A stretch of 64,000 nt of DNA from Pseudopedobacter sp044361595 (lineage in GTDB: Bacteria > Bacteroidota > Bacteroidia > Sphingobacteriales > Sphingobacteriaceae): positions 62,001 to 126,000 of the forward strand of contig JBIKIN010000012.1 in the NCBI GenBank assembly GCA_044361595.1. The letters run 5' to 3'. Below, piece by piece: positions 1 to 10,068 of the stretch (the first letter of the stretch is position 1; each line of letters begins with the position of its first letter). The notes beneath the pieces were generated by a model, which saw only the letters and a list, made by a program, of their open reading frames with translations, was not told the DNA's origin and searched no databases. A program made the position numbers and the translations under genes.

Positions 1-247
1 TGTTGACGGTTTAATCATTAAAAATAACACCATTATACAAACGGGTAAATTCCCTCAAATTTTTAAAGATTTAGCCCAATTTGATTTACAAAACTGTAAG
101 AATGTAATCATCCTTGATAATAAGTTTACTGGTTTTTCTTTAGCTAAAACAAGTGTTGTGGAGGGTAAAGATTTACAAATAGGCCAGAACCTAGGATTTC
201 AGAAAGAGATAGCAAAAACACCTAATAAGTATTTCTATCAGAATTAG
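1..247 (+). CDS. C-terminal end of a right-handed beta-helix protein (5' truncated)
   Basis: An open frame enters from the left edge in frame 2 and stops at TAG 245-247, giving 81 residues. The residues read DGLIIKNNTI ... FDLQNCKNVIILDNKFTG, the spaced Asn/Ile/Gly ladder of a right-handed parallel beta-helix in which each coil has an N-N-x-I/F turn. Such helices occur in polysaccharide lyases and in glycoside hydrolases such as GH28 and GH110. A GH110-like exo-galactosidase is one possibility, but too little is visible to choose. It lies 83 bases upstream of, and in the same direction as, the hybrid sensor gene, so both may belong to one carbohydrate locus extending to the left. Confidence 0.55.
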   Translation, partial: VDGLIIKNNTIIQTGKFPQIFKDLAQFDLQNCKNVIILDNKFTGFSLAKTSVVEGKDLQIGQNLGFQKEIAKTPNKYFYQN

Positions 248-330
248 ATTTATTTCCTGGTAATTTTAAGCGAGCGGTTTATTTTTATTATTTTGCATTA
301 ACCACAATAAATTAAACCAATTTTAATTTC

Positions 331-3300
331 ATGCGAAAAATATTTTTTTTGCTTGCACTACTTTACTGTGTAACTAGCCTTAAAACTAGTGCACAGGATT
401 TGCCTTTTGATGTTTTTAATGTTAATAATGGTTTACCTCATAGCGATGTAAATGAAATTACGCAAGATAAAAGAGGCTTTATTTGGATAGCAACTTATAA
501 TGGTTTATGTAGGTACGATGGTTATAATGCCTTAACGTATAGACATCAAAAAAGCGACCCAAAATCTATTTCTAATAACCGGATAATTACACTACTTGCC
601 GAAGAAAATTTTATTTGGATTGGGACAGAAATTGCTGGTTTTGATAGATTTAATATCAAAACCGAAACATTTGAAAGTTTTAAATACAATCCATCTAATC
701 CATCATCTATCAGTAGTAATGCTTTATTATCTATCGCCAGAGATAGTAAAAAGCAATTATGGATTGGCACAAATAAAGGTTTAAGTTTAATTAAAAATGA
801 TGCTGCTCAGGCTTCTGAAGTATCGGCGGTTAGATTTTTAAATGAAGAAACCGCCATCCACTTTATTCTGCCAGATGGCAACTTGCTTTGGCTAGGTACT
901 AATGTAGGTTTAATTGCTTTTAATATCACCAATTATACTTACAAAACTTATCGGTTTTCGCAAGAGGAATCTTTAATAAATGGCATTTTAAAGAACGGGC
1001 AAAATCTTTGGCTAACGGGTTCTTCGGGTTTACTTCAATTTAATATTAACCAAAAAACCTTCTTAAAACTTAATGATAAGCCTTGTTTTTCTGTTTACAA
1101 ATCAAAGAATAATTCCATTTGGGTAGGTACACAAAGAGAAGGCCTATTAAAGTTAGATGCCAATGGAAACATAGTTAAAGAATTTAATAATAATAGTAAA
1201 GTAAAAGAAAGTTTAACCAATAACGAGGTTAAGGCAATCTATGAAGATCACTCAGGTGTATTATGGATAGGCACACTTGGAGGTGGCATCAATAAACTTA
1301 ATTTAAATGCAAAGAAATTTATCACTTACAAACATGTAGAGGGCAAAGAAAATACTTTAAATTCTGATAGAATTATTTGTTTTTACGAAGACACTGCCAA
1401 AAACTTATGGATTGGTACCAAAGGAGGTGGTGTGAATGTATTAAAAAGAGGAAGCGGTAAAATGCGCTATTTTAAGGCAAATAAAAGTGCTTTTCGTACA
1501 GATAATGTCTCGGCACTTTATCAAGATAAACTGGGTGGTATTTGGGTAGGAACAGGTAATGGTTTATATGTTTTAAATGCAAAAGAGAAACGCGACTTTT
1601 TGAATGGTAAAAATAATCCAAGTCTGTTTAACATCTTGCAAAGATTTAATATACCAAATTTAGGTGTTCTTAAAATTGTTGAAGATAGTGATGGTTATTT
1701 ATGGCTTTGCACATCCAGAGGCTTGTTTTGTTATCAACCAGGTTCTACATTTTACAATGGCACCATCATAGAAAAGTTTGTTTTTAAAGAGGCTGATAAG
1801 CTCAGCATTTCCAATAATTTTATTTCAGATATTTTCATAAAAAAACTCAACTCAACCACAAAATCGGTATGGGTGGGTACTAAAAATGGTTTAAATCACA
1901 TCTTAATAAAAAATGGTAAAAAGACGGTTAGACAGTTTTTTAAGGATGATAAAGATGGTTTAAATGAGAATTTTATTTCTGTAGTACATGAAGATATCAA
2001 TGGCCAATTATGGATTGGAATGCTAGGTGGTGGCATAGGTAAAATTATAAGTGGTATAAACGGTGGAAGTAGAATAAAATTAGAAAAATATACCACCAAA
2101 GAAGGATTAAAAAATGATGATGTAGAGACTATTTTAGAGGATAAATATGGTAATTTTTGGATGGCCGGTGAGGGTATCACCAAATTTAATCCAAAGTATA
2201 AAACGTTTAAATTTTATGATGTTAAGGATGGTTTGCAAAGTAATTCTTTTAAAGTATTTGCAGCATTTAAGAATAACAGCGGCGAAATGATTTTTGGAGG
2301 TACCAATGGTTTTAATATTTTTCATCCCGATAGCATCCGCGAAAATAAAATTGAGCCCAAAATTGTACTTACCGATTTTAAGATAGCTAATAAATCTGTT
2401 GCGGTTGATCAAAAAATAAACGGAGAGATTATTCTTGAACAAGCATTATCAGCAACCAATAGTATTGAATTAAGTCATCAATCTAACGATATCTCTTTTG
2501 AGTTTGCCGCATTACACTACTCTTCGCCAGAAAACAATAGATACAAGTATACTTTAGAAGGCTTTGACGAAGGCTGGAATTTAGTAACCAGTAATAAAAG
2601 ATTTGCCACCTATACTAACTTAAAACCCGGTGATTATATTTTCAAAGTTTTGGCATCTAATAGTGATGGTGTTTGGTGTAAAAGCCCATTAGTATTTAAA
2701 ATTCATATCAATAAACCTTGGTGGTTTACACATGTAGCCATATTTTTTTATCTTATTATAGCATTTTTAGCATTTATCTTTTTAAGAAGATTTGAGTTAA
2801 TGCGAGTTAAAGAAAAACATAATTTAGTTTTAGAGCGATTAGAATTTAAGAAAAATGCCGAGATGATGGATATGAAAACGCAATTTTTCACCAGCATGTC
2901 TCACGAGTTTAGAACGCCATTAACCTTAATTGTCGATCCGGTAAACGAGTTGTCTCAAAAAAACATTTATCATCCAGAGGATCAAACTAAACTGCAAACC
3001 ATAAAACAAAGTACCGATAGGCTATTACACTTGGTAGATCAAATGATTGACTTCAGAAAAATTGATAAAGGACAATTAAATTTAGAAGTAGAGCCTTGTT
3101 TAATTGCCGATTTTATTACTAACGTTAAAGATAATTTTAATGCTTTCGCCAAGAAAAGGAATATCAATTTACAGTTTGAGGCCGATGATAACCCAATAGT
3201 TTGGATAGATAAAAACAGGATGGAAAACGTGTTGTTTAATCTGATTTCTAATGCTTTTAAATTTGTTTCAATTGGCGGCGAAATTACTTTGAATTGTAAA

Positions 3301-4422
3301 CTTATAGCCAATGAAGTCGTAATTTCAGTAACGGACAATGGAATAGGTATTTCTAAAGAAAATTTACAAAATATATTTCTCGAGTTTTTTAGGGAAGAGC
3401 ATAAAAGCTTTCAGATGGGTTCAGGTGGTATTGGATTGTCTTTTGTGAAATCTATTATTGAAGCTCACAAAGGAAAAATTGAGGTAGCAAGCCAAGAGCA
3501 TCAATACACTAAATTTACCATTACTTTACTCACAGGTCGGTCTCATTTTAGTGATGATCAAATTATTAAAAAGGATGATTTATCAGAGCCTTTATTAAAC
3601 GAAGAGTCTTTAAAATTGGAGATGCCTAAAAATTTAACATCAGAAAGTTTAAAGGCAAACACAGGCAAAAAAGTTTTAATTGTTGAAGATACATTTGAGG
3701 TTAGAGATTATTTAGAATCTCAATTAAAGCAATATTATCAGGTTTTTACTGCAGAAAACGGATCCAAAGGGCTAGAACTAGCCACTAAAGAAATGCCCGA
3801 TTTAATTGTAAGTGACATTATGATGCCAGAGGTAGATGGTATTACCCTTTGTCAAAGAATTAAAACCAATTTACAAACAAGCCATATTCCAGTGGTATTG
3901 TTAACCGCTAAAACAGCCGATACTCAAAAAATGGCTGGTTTTGAGGTGGGCGCCGATGATTATATTACCAAACCATTTAGTTCTCAATTATTAATATCAA
4001 GAATTAATAATTTGATTAAAAATAGAGAAAAACTTGTTGCAAGATTTAAGAACGATGTTAATCTTTCTCCGTCTGATGTTACTATTACCCCGTTAGACAA
4101 ACAATTAATGAATAAAGTTTTAGCATTAATTGAAGACAATATGTCAGATGAAAATTATAGTGTAGAAAAGCTTTGTAGCGATGCAGCGGTTAGCCGTCCG
4201 CAGCTTTACCGTAAAGTTAAAGCACTAACAGATTTATCTATCAACGAGTTTATAAGAAGTATAAGGCTTAAAAGAGCGGCTAACCTATTAGAGCAAGATG
4301 ATGCCTCTGTAGCCAATGTAATGTATGAAGTAGGATTTTCTAACCGTTCTTATTTTACTAAAACATTTAAAGAGATGTTTGGAGTTAACCCTAAAGAGTA
4401 TAAGCGGACTAGATTACGTTGA
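331..4422 (+). CDS. Hybrid two-component system: Reg_prop sensor, histidine kinase, receiver and AraC output in one chain
   Basis: A one-protein signalling system (HTCS) of the type that senses periplasmic oligosaccharides in Bacteroidota. Seen in order: signal peptide (residues 1-21), Reg_prop two-bladed beta-propeller with many WIGT/LWIG repeats (about 25-690), Y_Y_Y domain (about 719-787), one membrane segment (about 797-818), HisKA with phospho-acceptor His858 in SHEFRTPL, HATPase with NLISNAFK and DNGIGI, receiver with Asp1162 in SDIMMPEVDG and the KPF lysine, and a C-terminal AraC helix-turn-helix (about 1265-1363). All catalytic residues look intact, and the length is normal for the family. 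Its regulon is probably to the left, beside the truncated beta-helix gene, since the gene to the right is convergent. The ligand cannot be read from sequence. Confidence 0.95.
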   Translation: MRKIFFLLALLYCVTSLKTSAQDLPFDVFNVNNGLPHSDVNEITQDKRGFIWIATYNGLCRYDGYNALTYRHQKSDPKSISNNRIITLLAEENFIWIGTEIAGFDRFNIKTETFESFKYNPSNPSSISSNALLSIARDSKKQLWIGTNKGLSLIKNDAAQASEVSAVRFLNEETAIHFILPDGNLLWLGTNVGLIAFNITNYTYKTYRFSQEESLINGILKNGQNLWLTGSSGLLQFNINQKTFLKLNDKPCFSVYKSKNNSIWVGTQREGLLKLDANGNIVKEFNNNSKVKESLTNNEVKAIYEDHSGVLWIGTLGGGINKLNLNAKKFITYKHVEGKENTLNSDRIICFYEDTAKNLWIGTKGGGVNVLKRGSGKMRYFKANKSAFRTDNVSALYQDKLGGIWVGTGNGLYVLNAKEKRDFLNGKNNPSLFNILQRFNIPNLGVLKIVEDSDGYLWLCTSRGLFCYQPGSTFYNGTIIEKFVFKEADKLSISNNFISDIFIKKLNSTTKSVWVGTKNGLNHILIKNGKKTVRQFFKDDKDGLNENFISVVHEDINGQLWIGMLGGGIGKIISGINGGSRIKLEKYTTKEGLKNDDVETILEDKYGNFWMAGEGITKFNPKYKTFKFYDVKDGLQSNSFKVFAAFKNNSGEMIFGGTNGFNIFHPDSIRENKIEPKIVLTDFKIANKSVAVDQKINGEIILEQALSATNSIELSHQSNDISFEFAALHYSSPENNRYKYTLEGFDEGWNLVTSNKRFATYTNLKPGDYIFKVLASNSDGVWCKSPLVFKIHINKPWWFTHVAIFFYLIIAFLAFIFLRRFELMRVKEKHNLVLERLEFKKNAEMMDMKTQFFTSMSHEFRTPLTLIVDPVNELSQKNIYHPEDQTKLQTIKQSTDRLLHLVDQMIDFRKIDKGQLNLEVEPCLIADFITNVKDNFNAFAKKRNINLQFEADDNPIVWIDKNRMENVLFNLISNAFKFVSIGGEITLNCKLIANEVVISVTDNGIGISKENLQNIFLEFFREEHKSFQMGSGGIGLSFVKSIIEAHKGKIEVASQEHQYTKFTITLLTGRSHFSDDQIIKKDDLSEPLLNEESLKLEMPKNLTSESLKANTGKKVLIVEDTFEVRDYLESQLKQYYQVFTAENGSKGLELATKEMPDLIVSDIMMPEVDGITLCQRIKTNLQTSHIPVVLLTAKTADTQKMAGFEVGADDYITKPFSSQLLISRINNLIKNREKLVARFKNDVNLSPSDVTITPLDKQLMNKVLALIEDNMSDENYSVEKLCSDAAVSRPQLYRKVKALTDLSINEFIRSIRLKRAANLLEQDDASVANVMYEVGFSNRSYFTKTFKEMFGVNPKEYKRTRLR

Positions 4423-4471
4423 TGGTGCTATTAATAAGCCTTAAACAATACACTTATCCCACAATAAATTC

Positions 4472-4500
4472 ATACTGTCTGCCAGCTGACGAATCAGTAT
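4472..4500. repeat. Short palindromic intergenic repeat (REP-like), copy 1
   Basis: An imperfect hairpin with outer arms atactg and cagtat around a near-palindromic core (gccagctgac). The same layout, outer arms around an xxAGCTxx core followed by CGAATCAG, occurs at 30552-30581. It is therefore a dispersed small repeat rather than a terminator of this gene. Confidence 0.5.
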
Positions 4501-4537
4501 CTCACAAGCATCCAATTTTAAATGAAATTAATTGACA

Positions 4538-4573
4538 CAAAAAAAGGGATAAACATTACGCTTATCCCTTTTA
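4538..4573 (+). terminator. Rho-independent-type terminator after the hybrid sensor gene
   Basis: An 11-bp stem, aaaagggataa paired with ttatccctttt, around a 9-base loop, with an A run on the left and T run on the right. It lies 116 bases past the stop of the hybrid sensor gene and before the convergent secreted-protein gene. The A/T symmetry would let it work in both directions. Confidence 0.7.
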
Positions 4574-4600
4574 ACTCCCTTTTAGCCAAGGCTTATTTTG

Positions 4601-4673
4601 CTTTCAACATTCAGCATTTGGCTTTAAGCCTTTAGCCTTTTGCTTTCAGCCTTCTGCCTTCTGCTTTCAGCAT
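4601..4673. repeat. Degenerate heptanucleotide repeat (gctttca / gccttct units)
   Basis: About ten consecutive 6-8 base units of the kind ctttcag, ccttctg and ctttagc, between two convergent gene ends. No coding frame or stem is apparent. It looks like a slippage-expanded simple repeat and ends 7 bases before the stop codon of the minus-strand secreted-protein gene. Confidence 0.6.
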
Positions 4674-4680
4674 GTAAAAA

Positions 4681-6129
4681 TTACCTAGCAATTTTAAGAC
4701 TTTTTTGCTCGCCTCCTGCTCTATAGCTAATAATACCTATACTTCCAGTTGATTTGTTAACTGGAATGTTAACCGTATTTAAACCATTATTTAACATGAT
4801 ATTTTGTCTGTGAAGCGTTCTTCCATCTAATCCTATGTACGCAATCTCAGCTTGTTTTTCTTCAGTTGATGATATGTTAATTGTAACTGATGTTTCTGAT
4901 GTACTTAACAGGTTAAACACATCTGTTGATAAACCAAACTTCACTACTACTGGGCCAAAAGAACTTGATTTTCCATCTAAATCTACTTGCTTTAATTGAT
5001 AATAATTGTTTCCGTTTAATGGGTTATAATCAGTAAAAGTATAATTTTTGCTTACAGAAGAGTTACCAGCGCCATTTAATTTGCCAATTACAGCAAAATT
5101 ACCATCATCACCAGCTCTTAATACCTCAAAATATTGATTATTTGTTTCGGTACTTGTTGTCCAATTTAATTTTACACCAAAGTCTTTAGCTTCTCCAGTA
5201 AAACTGGTTAATGTGATTGGTAAAACAGTTGGGTCAAGGTTAATTAGGGTGGTGCCACCAGATGGGTTTACAGTATTCACTCCCCCAAAAGTACCATCAG
5301 CACTTGTTCTTGCTGTTCCTGCAGAGGTAATGCCATCTAGGTTTAGATATTGAATTCCCCTTACTCCAGTTGGTAAATTATTAGGAATAATTGCACCCCA
5401 TGCACCAGCTGTATTTTGAATAGCATTGTTAAATAGCGTAAATTGAGTTAAGGCGATGCCATCGCTTTCTGTCCAAGTAGTGTAAAGCGGCCTGCCTGTA
5501 AATGTAGTATTATCATAAATATTTACAAATTTCTCACTTCCAACAGTAGATGCGCCAATAATACCAGTAATACCATCAGCGGCAGCGCTGTAATCTAGTA
5601 ACTTAATAGTATTTGTAGTTCTGTAAGTTCTAGCTGGTGCAAGTGGTGTAGCACCACCGTCATTTAAGTGGACATAAAAAAAAGCGTTGGCTCCAATGTC
5701 TTGCTTTCCTGAAGTTCCTACAGCTCCCGATGCAAACCAACCGGTATATTCGCCATTAGCATCAGAGGTTAATTGCGAGTGAAAGGAACCAGCTCCAAAA
5801 TTATTAGTAGTTATTAGTGTGGTGAGCCCTTTATTGTTTGCAGCACCAATAATACCCGTAGTATTATCTATGTAAAAAAGAAGGCCAGGAGTGCTAGTAG
5901 TTTCTGTTGATACACTAGATAATCCTGCTAGGTACTTGTAAGTAGTATTTTGCGCTAAGCCTGTTAATTTTAATCTACAAACAACCTGAATTCTATTATT
6001 GTTTACTGTACTGCCAAAAAAAGCGTACTGTGGTAAAACTAGTTCATTTGCAGGAATTATAACATTTTGTGCATAACCACTCACACACAGTAAGCAGCCC
6101 ATCATAATTAATAAGTAAATTTTTTTCAT
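4681..6129 (-). CDS. Secreted protein with a T9SS-cargo-like C-terminal region, function unknown
   Basis: The start is placed at the Met opening MKKIYLLIMMGCLLCVSGYA, a clean signal peptide; an in-frame ATG at 6153 would put eight polar residues before it. The mature chain is rich in Thr, Gly and Asn with no recognised catalytic motif. Residues near 310-400 contain LPITLTSFTGEA ... NNYYQLKQVDLDG, a beta-sandwich module that recurs in Bacteroidota exported proteins just before type IX sorting domains. The last 70 residues form a beta-rich tail ending KSLKIAR, the usual end of a T9SS type A domain, although the hallmark YPNP motif is absent. Probably a cell-surface or secreted structural protein; the secretion route is inferred. 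It converges on the hybrid sensor gene. Confidence 0.7.
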   Translation of the reverse strand: MKKIYLLIMMGCLLCVSGYAQNVIIPANELVLPQYAFFGSTVNNNRIQVVCRLKLTGLAQNTTYKYLAGLSSVSTETTSTPGLLFYIDNTTGIIGAANNKGLTTLITTNNFGAGSFHSQLTSDANGEYTGWFASGAVGTSGKQDIGANAFFYVHLNDGGATPLAPARTYRTTNTIKLLDYSAAADGITGIIGASTVGSEKFVNIYDNTTFTGRPLYTTWTESDGIALTQFTLFNNAIQNTAGAWGAIIPNNLPTGVRGIQYLNLDGITSAGTARTSADGTFGGVNTVNPSGGTTLINLDPTVLPITLTSFTGEAKDFGVKLNWTTSTETNNQYFEVLRAGDDGNFAVIGKLNGAGNSSVSKNYTFTDYNPLNGNNYYQLKQVDLDGKSSSFGPVVVKFGLSTDVFNLLSTSETSVTINISSTEEKQAEIAYIGLDGRTLHRQNIMLNNGLNTVNIPVNKSTGSIGIISYRAGGEQKSLKIAR

Positions 6130-6153
6130 TTGATTTATAAATTGGTTATTCAA

Positions 6154-6473
6154 ATGTAAAAACTAAGAAAAATGGAGAGGTACACTGAGCGTTCAAAAAT
6201 TAACGTAAATCGACACTTATGAAATTAGTATTTAAAATCGGAATTAACATCAGCTTGTTATATAGCTTACCGCAATACTAGTTTAGAATCTACTTTTTAT
6301 CTTATTCTGCAGGTTATGTAAAACTTATTAATGATGTGGGATTAACAATCCAATTTTATTTTTTTTGAGGATTATAAATCTCTTTTTTGGAGTTATGGAT
6401 ATGCAAAAGCTAACATCTCAAGTAGCCGAATAGCACTAAGGTTGCAATCTTCAATTTAGAAAATGATACAACC
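6154..6473. other. Intergenic region, no gene seen, with one dispersed element
   Basis: A 320-base gap between the P-type ATPase stop and the secreted-protein start. The only structure seen is the dispersed element at 6331-6430. No open frame, tRNA-like fold or clear promoter was recognised. Confidence 0.5.
6331..6430. repeat. Dispersed 100-bp element, solo copy (same family as the hairpin-array spacer)
   Basis: It begins atgatgtggg, contains ttttgaggattataaatctc (a small hairpin in better-preserved copies) and ends aaaagctaacatct. The same order of blocks forms the spacers between hairpins at 17440-17950 and a solo copy at 16704-16808. This copy is the most diverged: the right arm of the gaggat/atcctc hairpin has decayed. 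Confidence 0.65.
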
Positions 6474-9170
6474 TTATAGTGACTTCCCTATTTTACACCC
6501 CCTAATAATTATTTTATATAGCTGAACTAACACTAGCGGAATTAACCCTGCTAAAATTGATAATAGCCACACTTCATTTGATAGTATGGTTAAACCTAAC
6601 ACTAAACGCATTTGAGGTAAAACGTAAACTATCATCATTAGAATGGTACAAATGATTAGGGCTATCCAAATAAATTTATTTTTAGTTATTTCGTTCAAAA
6701 ATAATTTTGAATGAGCTGATGACATATTAAACACATGAAAGAGTTGTGCAAATGCAAGTGTTATGAACGCTACGTTATTTGCAATTTTGGTATCTGAAGA
6801 AATAACTAGTCTACAATAAATAACGGCCGAGATTACTGAAATAGTCATGGCGGCGGCATATAAAGAGATTGTAATCCAATCTTTATTTGAAACAATAAGT
6901 TTGCTTGGGTCTCTTGTTGGCCTGTCCATAACGCTTTTATCGCCTTTACCTAATCCAAGAGCCAATGCCGGAAATACGTCAGTTACCATATTTAAAAACA
7001 ATATCTGTAAAGGAAGTAAAGTAGAGGCAGGCGCTATAAAACCTAAGGTGGTTACAATAATTATTTCGCTTAAATTACATGAAACTAGGTAAATAACAAA
7101 TTTTTGTATATTCTGAAATATCTCCCTTCCATGGGCTACAGCATGCGCAATAGATGTAAATGAATCATCCTTTAATACAATACTTGCGGTCTCTTTAGCT
7201 ACTTGAGTGCCTCTCAGGCCCATTGCAATACCAATATCTGCTTTTTTTAGTGCAGGCGCATCATTCACACCATCACCAGTCATGGCTACAATGTTGCCCT
7301 CTTTTTGATAAATAGCTACTATTTCTAATTTTTGTTTAGGTGTAGTACGAGCAAATACAGCTGTTGAAAGAATCTTTTTATTCCATTCATTAGAAAGTGA
7401 TTCCATGGGTGGGATATCCATTCCTGAAATCGCATTTTGTTCATCCTCATCTACCAATCCTACTTTTTTAGCAATATTAAGAGCTGTTAAAGGGTGGTCG
7501 CCGGTAATCATTACTATTTTGATACCTGCTTTTCTACAAGTCAGAATGGCTTCTTTAATATCCAATCGAGGTGGATCTAAGAAACCAATCATAGCAACAT
7601 AAACTAATGAATTCAAATAATCGTCGGTGTTTATTATAGCTTCTTCTCTAAAGGCAAATGCCAACACCCGTAAACCATCCGCAGCCATTTTTTCTGATTC
7701 CGATATTATTTTTATTTTTTCTTCTGCACTCAGTTCTTTAATGTTTGTGCCCGTTTGCAACTTGCTGCATTTTTCCAATAAATGCTCTACCGAGCCTTTG
7801 GCTGCTATAAAATTGCCATTAGTGCTTTTGTGCAAGGTGGCCATTATTTTGGATTCCGAACTAAAAGGTATCTCACCAATCCTTTCAAATTGTGATTTGA
7901 GTTCTTCGGTAGCTGCTCCTGATGCATTTACAAGATGAATAAGCGCAATTTCTATGGGGTCGCCCGTTAATGCTGTTTTATCGTCGCTCTTTTTTGAGGT
8001 AGCATTATTACATAGTGCACCAATTAATCTCAATTTTTGAAAAGCTTCCTCACTTTTTTCTAAATTCCCATTCTCAAAAGTGAGCACATTGTCTTCAATT
8101 TTACCTCTTATTGTTTCCTCGGGAAAAGAAAAAGTATCAACATAAATTTTGTTTTCTGTTAAAGTGCCGGTTTTATCGGTCAAAATCACATTGGTACTGC
8201 CTAATGTTTCTACTGCCGATAATTTTTTAACAATGGCATTTCTCTTAGACATCAATAGCATCCCATAAGACAAAGCCACAGTTACCACAACGGGAAGTCC
8301 TTCTGGGAAAGCCGCTACCGCTAAAGCGATAGAAGTTTCTAAAATTAATACCCAATTTTTACCTTGCACAAATCCTGTAATGGCAAAAATGGTTGTCATA
8401 ACCAATGTTATCCATATCAGTTTTTTACTTAGCACACTTATTTTTTTATCAAGAGGTGTTTCTTTTTCTTTTGCATTTTCTACTAATGATGTGATAGTAC
8501 CCAATTGAGTATTTTTGGCTATTCCAGTAACCACTGCTTTCCCGTTTCCATTGGTTACAGAAGTGCCTTTAAACACCATGTTAAATTGGTCTCCAAGGGC
8601 TGCATCTTTTGAGATTTTATCTGTATTTTTTTCTGTCGGAAGCGATTCTCCTGTAAGTGAAGATTCGTCACACTGCAACTGATTACATTCTATAAGATGC
8701 GCATCTCCGGGAATTATATCTCCGGCCTCTAACGATATAATATCACCCGGGACAATATTTTCTGATGGTATCTCTTTAATTTTCCCATCGCGGATAACTT
8801 TTGAATGTATCACATCCATTTCCTTCAGCGCTTTCATAGAATGAAGTGCTTGCAACTCCATTAAAAATCCAATAAGGGCGTTTACCAAAATTACCACAAG
8901 AATAGCAGAGGTTTCGATGTAATTTTGAAAGTAGAATGTAACCACTACCGCAAAAAACAACAAATAGACTATCGGACTTTTGAATTGCAGCATAATCATT
9001 AACAAAATGCTTTTCTTTTTTTGAGCCTGATAAATATTTAAACCAAATTCAATTGTCCGTTTTTCTGCTTCTTTTTGACTTATTCCTGCTGTGGCATCCG
9101 ATTGAAACTCATGTATAATTTCTTCTACTGTAAAAGTATGGGGATCTGTTAATGGATATTTAATATTCAT
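6474..9170 (-). CDS. Calcium-type P-type (P2) cation-transporting ATPase
   Basis: An 898-residue ATP-driven cation pump of the inner membrane. Seen: N-terminal cation-ATPase domain, actuator loop with LTGES, phosphorylation site DKTGTLTE (Asp332), nucleotide-binding domain, TGD (TGDHPLTALNIAK) and hinge MTGDGVNDAPALKKADIG, with about ten membrane segments. Residues lining the two calcium sites in SERCA are recognisable: PEGLP in TM4, N and E in CNLSEI of TM5, and N, T and D in NMVTD of TM6. A Ca2+ exporter is therefore the best reading, though some P2 relatives carry other ions. The length is normal. It is 206 bases from the ABC exporter genes on the same strand and may have its own promoter. 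Confidence 0.9.
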   Translation of the reverse strand: MNIKYPLTDPHTFTVEEIIHEFQSDATAGISQKEAEKRTIEFGLNIYQAQKKKSILLMIMLQFKSPIVYLLFFAVVVTFYFQNYIETSAILVVILVNALIGFLMELQALHSMKALKEMDVIHSKVIRDGKIKEIPSENIVPGDIISLEAGDIIPGDAHLIECNQLQCDESSLTGESLPTEKNTDKISKDAALGDQFNMVFKGTSVTNGNGKAVVTGIAKNTQLGTITSLVENAKEKETPLDKKISVLSKKLIWITLVMTTIFAITGFVQGKNWVLILETSIALAVAAFPEGLPVVVTVALSYGMLLMSKRNAIVKKLSAVETLGSTNVILTDKTGTLTENKIYVDTFSFPEETIRGKIEDNVLTFENGNLEKSEEAFQKLRLIGALCNNATSKKSDDKTALTGDPIEIALIHLVNASGAATEELKSQFERIGEIPFSSESKIMATLHKSTNGNFIAAKGSVEHLLEKCSKLQTGTNIKELSAEEKIKIISESEKMAADGLRVLAFAFREEAIINTDDYLNSLVYVAMIGFLDPPRLDIKEAILTCRKAGIKIVMITGDHPLTALNIAKKVGLVDEDEQNAISGMDIPPMESLSNEWNKKILSTAVFARTTPKQKLEIVAIYQKEGNIVAMTGDGVNDAPALKKADIGIAMGLRGTQVAKETASIVLKDDSFTSIAHAVAHGREIFQNIQKFVIYLVSCNLSEIIIVTTLGFIAPASTLLPLQILFLNMVTDVFPALALGLGKGDKSVMDRPTRDPSKLIVSNKDWITISLYAAAMTISVISAVIYCRLVISSDTKIANNVAFITLAFAQLFHVFNMSSAHSKLFLNEITKNKFIWIALIICTILMMIVYVLPQMRLVLGLTILSNEVWLLSILAGLIPLVLVQLYKIIIRGCKIGKSL

Positions 9171-9376
9171 GGATATTGATAGCGTTGACGGGTATGTCTA
9201 TGCTTGCCTATAATGCAAATTGCTTAACAAAACCTCTATTATTTTTATTGCGAAATCAAATTTTTTGTAAAATGATTTTTAGCAACAAGACAAAAGTGCG
9301 AGCAAATGCCCCAAAATACTTACACAATTATAAATTGTTGTTGTATAATTAAACGAGATAGCTTAAAGCCTGAAAA

Positions 9377-10066
9377 TTATTCTTTTGTAGTAATTATTTT
9401 TCCGTCTTCCATTGTAATGGTTCTTGCTGTTTTTGCAGCAAAATCTAGATCGTGGGTAACAATCAGTAAAGACTGATGATATTCTTCTGCTAATTCTTTA
9501 AAAATTTGGAATACAATATCACTGTTCTTTTTGTCTAAATTACCTGTGGGTTCGTCTCCCATAATAATTAGGGGCTCATTAATAAGTGCTCTTGCAATAG
9601 CTACACGTTGTTTTTGCCCACCACTTAATTGATTTGGGTATTTTAGAGCTTCCATTTCTATTCCTAATATTTTTAATTTCTCGTAAGCGTTATGCTCCAC
9701 TTCTTCTTTAGTAAGTTTTCCAAACTTTAGGCCTGGCAACATTACATTTTGAAGGTTATTAAACTCATTTAATAAATAATGAAATTGAAAAACAAAACCG
9801 ATTTTTTCATTTCTTACTTTAGCTAAAACTACATCTTTCTTGCTTTTCATACTTATCCCGTCAATCAGCAAGTCTCCTTCAAAGCAAGTATCCATTGTAG
9901 ATAAAATATAAAGTAGTGTAGATTTTCCACAACCTGATTTCCCCACAATAGATACAAACTCGCCAGAGTAGATAGAAAAACTTACATCACTAAGCACTTT
10001 TACAGTAATAGGATTATGAAATGATTTGTTAATGTTTATGGCTTCTATAACTTTTTTATTTTCCAT
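9377..10066 (-). CDS. ABC transporter ATP-binding protein (LolD/MacB type)
   Basis: A 229-residue stand-alone ABC ATPase. Walker A is GKSGCGKST (about residues 42-50), followed by a Q-loop in FVFQFHYL, signature LSGGQKQRVAIARAL, Walker B LIIMGDEPTGNLD and the switch His in LLIVTHDL. The GDEPTGNLD variant is typical of the LolD/MacB/FtsE group, which energises FtsX-fold permeases from the cytoplasm without translocating substrate through the membrane themselves. It follows the permease gene after 2 bases and the adaptor before that. The trio is an adaptor-permease-ATPase exporter similar in layout to DevBCA or MacAB systems. The substrate is unknown. Confidence 0.92.
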   Translation of the reverse strand: MENKKVIEAININKSFHNPITVKVLSDVSFSIYSGEFVSIVGKSGCGKSTLLYILSTMDTCFEGDLLIDGISMKSKKDVVLAKVRNEKIGFVFQFHYLLNEFNNLQNVMLPGLKFGKLTKEEVEHNAYEKLKILGIEMEALKYPNQLSGGQKQRVAIARALINEPLIIMGDEPTGNLDKKNSDIVFQIFKELAEEYHQSLLIVTHDLDFAAKTARTITMEDGKIITTKE

Positions 10067-10068
10067 GG

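Noticed and set aside
4681..6129. Standard T9SS type A sorting domain in the secreted protein
   Set aside because: The end KSLKIAR fits but the YPNP motif is missing, so only a T9SS-cargo-like call is made.
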